Below, piece after piece: positions 6,247 to 8,951 of a stretch of 8,951 bases of DNA (position 1 is its first letter; the number at the start of each line of letters is the position of its first letter). Origin of the DNA: Pseudomonadota bacterium (GTDB lineage: Bacteria; Desulfobacterota; DSM-4660; Desulfatiglandales; B25-G16); NCBI GenBank assembly GCA_030633645.1, contig DAOVRY010000014.1, positions 1 through 8,951 of the forward strand, read 5' to 3'. Below the pieces are notes generated by a model. It did not search any database. It saw only the letters and a program-made list of their open reading frames with translations, and was not told the origin of the DNA. A program made the position numbers and the translations under genes.

Positions 6247-6256
6247 CCGTTGTCAA
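6228..6256 (-). promoter_or_regulatory. Sigma70-type promoter of the rpmH-rnpA-yidD-yidC-jag-mnmE cluster
   Basis: On the minus strand a perfect TTGACA (6256-6251) is followed by a 17-nt spacer and TTAAAA (6233-6228). The -10 is poor but placed correctly, giving a start near 6221, about 30 nt before the rpmH ATG. The position directly ahead of the first gene of the cluster supports it. Confidence 0.6.
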
Positions 6257-6274
6257 GATAAAAGAGGCAGGCAG

Positions 6275-6291
6275 GAATTAAACAGTAATTC
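6275..6291. repeat. Inverted repeat GAATTA-N5-TAATTC in the rpmH/mreB divergent region
   Basis: Perfect 6-bp arms around AACAG. It lies about 20 bp upstream of the rpmH -35 box, a place for an activator or a divergent-promoter regulator. There is no T-run. It may be chance in an AT-rich stretch. Confidence 0.25.
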
Positions 6292-7504
<1,213 letters not shown>

Positions 7505-7528
7505 TCGAAACGTTTAGGTTTACACTCA

Positions 7529-8365
7529 TTGACCATTTTTTTCGAGCACAAACCAAAATGGGGCTATTACATCTTTATTCTATTGTCCCTCATCTTGCTC
7601 TCTCTCAGTATTGGCAAGGGGCAAGCATGGAATCCGGCAGAGAAGATCGCGGTCCAGATAACTGCCCCGTTTCAGAAATTCTTTATGGGAACGATAACTA
7701 TAGCAAGGGATATCTGGAGCAGTTATTTTTCCTTAGTCGAAACCCACCAAGAGAATGCTCTTCTAAGAAAGCGGATAGACCTTCTCAAGCTCGAAAATAG
7801 CAGGTATCAAGAACTATTGTTAGCTAATCAGCGCCTGCACACACTCCTCAACTTTCAACAGAACACCGATGAACCGCTGTTACCCGCACGGGTGATTGGG
7901 TGGGATTCAAGCGGATTGTTTAAATCTATAACCATAGACAAAGGGGAACATGATGGTCTAACCATGAATATGCCGGTGGTTAATGCGGAAGGAGTTGTTG
8001 GGAGAGTTGTTTCTGTCTGCCCTGATTATTCCCAGGTATTGTTGATTACAGACCAAAACAGTGCTGTTGATGGGTTGGTTCAGAGATCACGAGGCAGAGG
8101 CACGTTACGAGGAAGAGGGTTGAGCGAATGTTATTTTGATTATGTAATAAAAACGTGTGAGATAAAAGCTGGTGACACTATTGTAACCTCTGGAATGGGG
8201 AGCGTTTTCCCTAAAGGGCTTTATCTGGGTACGGTTACGAAGATCAAGGATGCCCGTAGCAAGCTTTTCAAGGATGTTCGGGTAGTGCCAGTGGTAGATT
8301 TCTCTAAACTGGAAGAGGTTCTCATAGTTTTTCGATCAGGTTCTGTTCCCCTTAAGAAGCCCTGA
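7529..8365 (+). CDS. mreC: Rod shape-determining protein MreC
   Basis: A 278-residue bitopic inner-membrane protein with its main part in the periplasm, where it links MreB/MreD to PBP2 and RodA. There is a short basic cytoplasmic N-terminus, one membrane helix at about 12-29, a coiled coil at about 68-108 (QENALLRKRIDLLKLENSRY region) and then the two beta-barrel domains. The family blocks ARVIGWD (120-126), IDKGEHDGL (136-144), VVNAEGVVGRV (150-160), ITDQNSAV (173-180) and SGMGSVFPKGLYLGTV (221-236) are present. The start is TTG at 7529, the only start codon in frame between the mreB stop and the membrane helix. The SD is poor, so translation may depend on ribosomes arriving from mreB and yield may be low. 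Length is usual. Confidence 0.96.
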   Translation: MTIFFEHKPKWGYYIFILLSLILLSLSIGKGQAWNPAEKIAVQITAPFQKFFMGTITIARDIWSSYFSLVETHQENALLRKRIDLLKLENSRYQELLLANQRLHTLLNFQQNTDEPLLPARVIGWDSSGLFKSITIDKGEHDGLTMNMPVVNAEGVVGRVVSVCPDYSQVLLITDQNSAVDGLVQRSRGRGTLRGRGLSECYFDYVIKTCEIKAGDTIVTSGMGSVFPKGLYLGTVTKIKDARSKLFKDVRVVPVVDFSKLEEVLIVFRSGSVPLKKP

Positions 8366-8404
8366 GATTCAACAAAACACCTACTATTATATCAAGATAT
8401 TGGA

Positions 8405-8944
8405 GTGGAAATTAGAGACTATTTAAAGCTCTGGACAGGAAGGCATGTAATTTTTTATTCTCTTATCTGGTTAGCATGTGGTGTTTTTGTCCTTCTCCGG
8501 GGAAGCATTACCCATCTCGTCAGGATTGAATGGCTTGATATCGATCTCATTCCTGTCTTTTTGATATATCTCATTGCCAAGGAGCAAGGCTTTAAGGCTC
8601 TTTGTCTTGCCTTTTTTATGGGGCTGTTGGCAGACATATCTTCTTCATGTCCGTTGGGTTTGTTTGCTTTCACCTATTCTGCTATTATCCTCGGAATGAA
8701 TAACTGTCGACAGTTTTTGGACTTTACCAACATCAAAACAGCAGTTTTATTGGTGGCCGTTTTTCTTGTGGCCAGGTGGTGCCTCGTTCTGGTTGCAATG
8801 AGCGTTTTTCCTTTGGGGCAATCACTTCCTTCGATACGCTTTATGTCGGTGGCTGTTTCTGTTCTCATAACGAGCCTCATTACCCCATTAATATTCTATG
8901 TTCTAGACCTGGCACGAGGAAGAGAAGATCGAGATTATGCCTAG
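8405..8944 (+). CDS. mreD: Rod shape-determining protein MreD
   Basis: A 179-residue polytopic inner-membrane protein of the elongasome. There are about five membrane segments: 18-34, 47-60, 62-76 with GLLADISSSCPLGLFAF, 108-132 and 144-166. The DIDLIPVFLIYLIAKEQGFKA and GLLADI-PLGLFAF blocks are the recognisable MreD core. It ends in charged RGREDRDYA. The start is GTG at 8405. No ATG or TTG is available nearby in frame, and the SD is poor (GGA directly before the GTG), so the exact start is less sure than the gene. It lies 39 nt after mreC, in the usual B-C-D order. The length is a little above that of short MreD proteins but normal. Confidence 0.92.
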   Translation: MEIRDYLKLWTGRHVIFYSLIWLACGVFVLLRGSITHLVRIEWLDIDLIPVFLIYLIAKEQGFKALCLAFFMGLLADISSSCPLGLFAFTYSAIILGMNNCRQFLDFTNIKTAVLLVAVFLVARWCLVLVAMSVFPLGQSLPSIRFMSVAVSVLITSLITPLIFYVLDLARGREDRDYA

Positions 8945-8951
8945 AAGGCTC
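8937..8951 (+). CDS. Possible first codons of the next gene (perhaps mrdA, PBP2), cut by the window edge
   Basis: ATG at 8937 opens a frame, offset by one from mreD, that reads MPRRL to the window end and overlaps the mreD stop codon. A purine-rich GAGGAAGAG lies about 13-20 nt upstream. mreBCD is commonly followed by mrdA and rodA, so PBP2 is the expected neighbour. Only five codons are visible, so the identity is inferred from context alone. Confidence 0.3.

Overview
The window comes from a Gram-negative bacterium of moderate GC content. The YidC is the long (547-residue) Gram-negative type with a periplasmic domain, and a divergent mreBCD cluster encodes the rod-shape machinery. The acyl-CoA dehydrogenase at the left end most resembles, as far as I recall the sequence, the glutaryl-CoA dehydrogenase of the sulfate reducer Desulfococcus multivorans. 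I therefore infer a Desulfobacterota (former Deltaproteobacteria) host, possibly a syntroph or sulfate reducer. No database search was possible.

Layout. (1) Positions 139-1302, minus strand: an FAD-dependent acyl-CoA dehydrogenase that stands alone. Behind it is a 280-nt upstream region with a consensus -10 box, two palindromes flanking that box, and a foldable leader. (2) Positions 1583-6191, minus strand: the conserved cluster rpmH-rnpA-yidD-yidC-jag(khpB)-mnmE, in that transcription order. It links ribosomal protein L34, the RNase P protein, the inner-membrane insertase and its small partner, an RNA-binding KH/R3H protein, and a tRNA wobble-uridine modification GTPase. It ends in a short intrinsic terminator overlapping the mnmE stop codon. 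rpmH is only 44 codons (6057-6191). (3) Positions 6192-6469: a 278-nt divergent intergenic region with a clear rpmH promoter. (4) Positions 6470-8944, plus strand: mreB-mreC-mreD. A start codon overlapping the end of mreD may be the first codons of the next gene, commonly mrdA (PBP2) in this cluster.

The two clusters are housekeeping: one supports ribosome/tRNA maturation and membrane-protein insertion, the other directs lateral wall synthesis. The dehydrogenase is the accessory, catabolic element and appears to have its own regulated promoter. I see no mobile element, CRISPR array, tRNA or rRNA, and no convincing new multi-gene system. The observations most worth a second look are the operator-like palindromes and structured leader upstream of the dehydrogenase, its active-site residues (non-decarboxylating class), and a charge-reversed catalytic position in MnmE.
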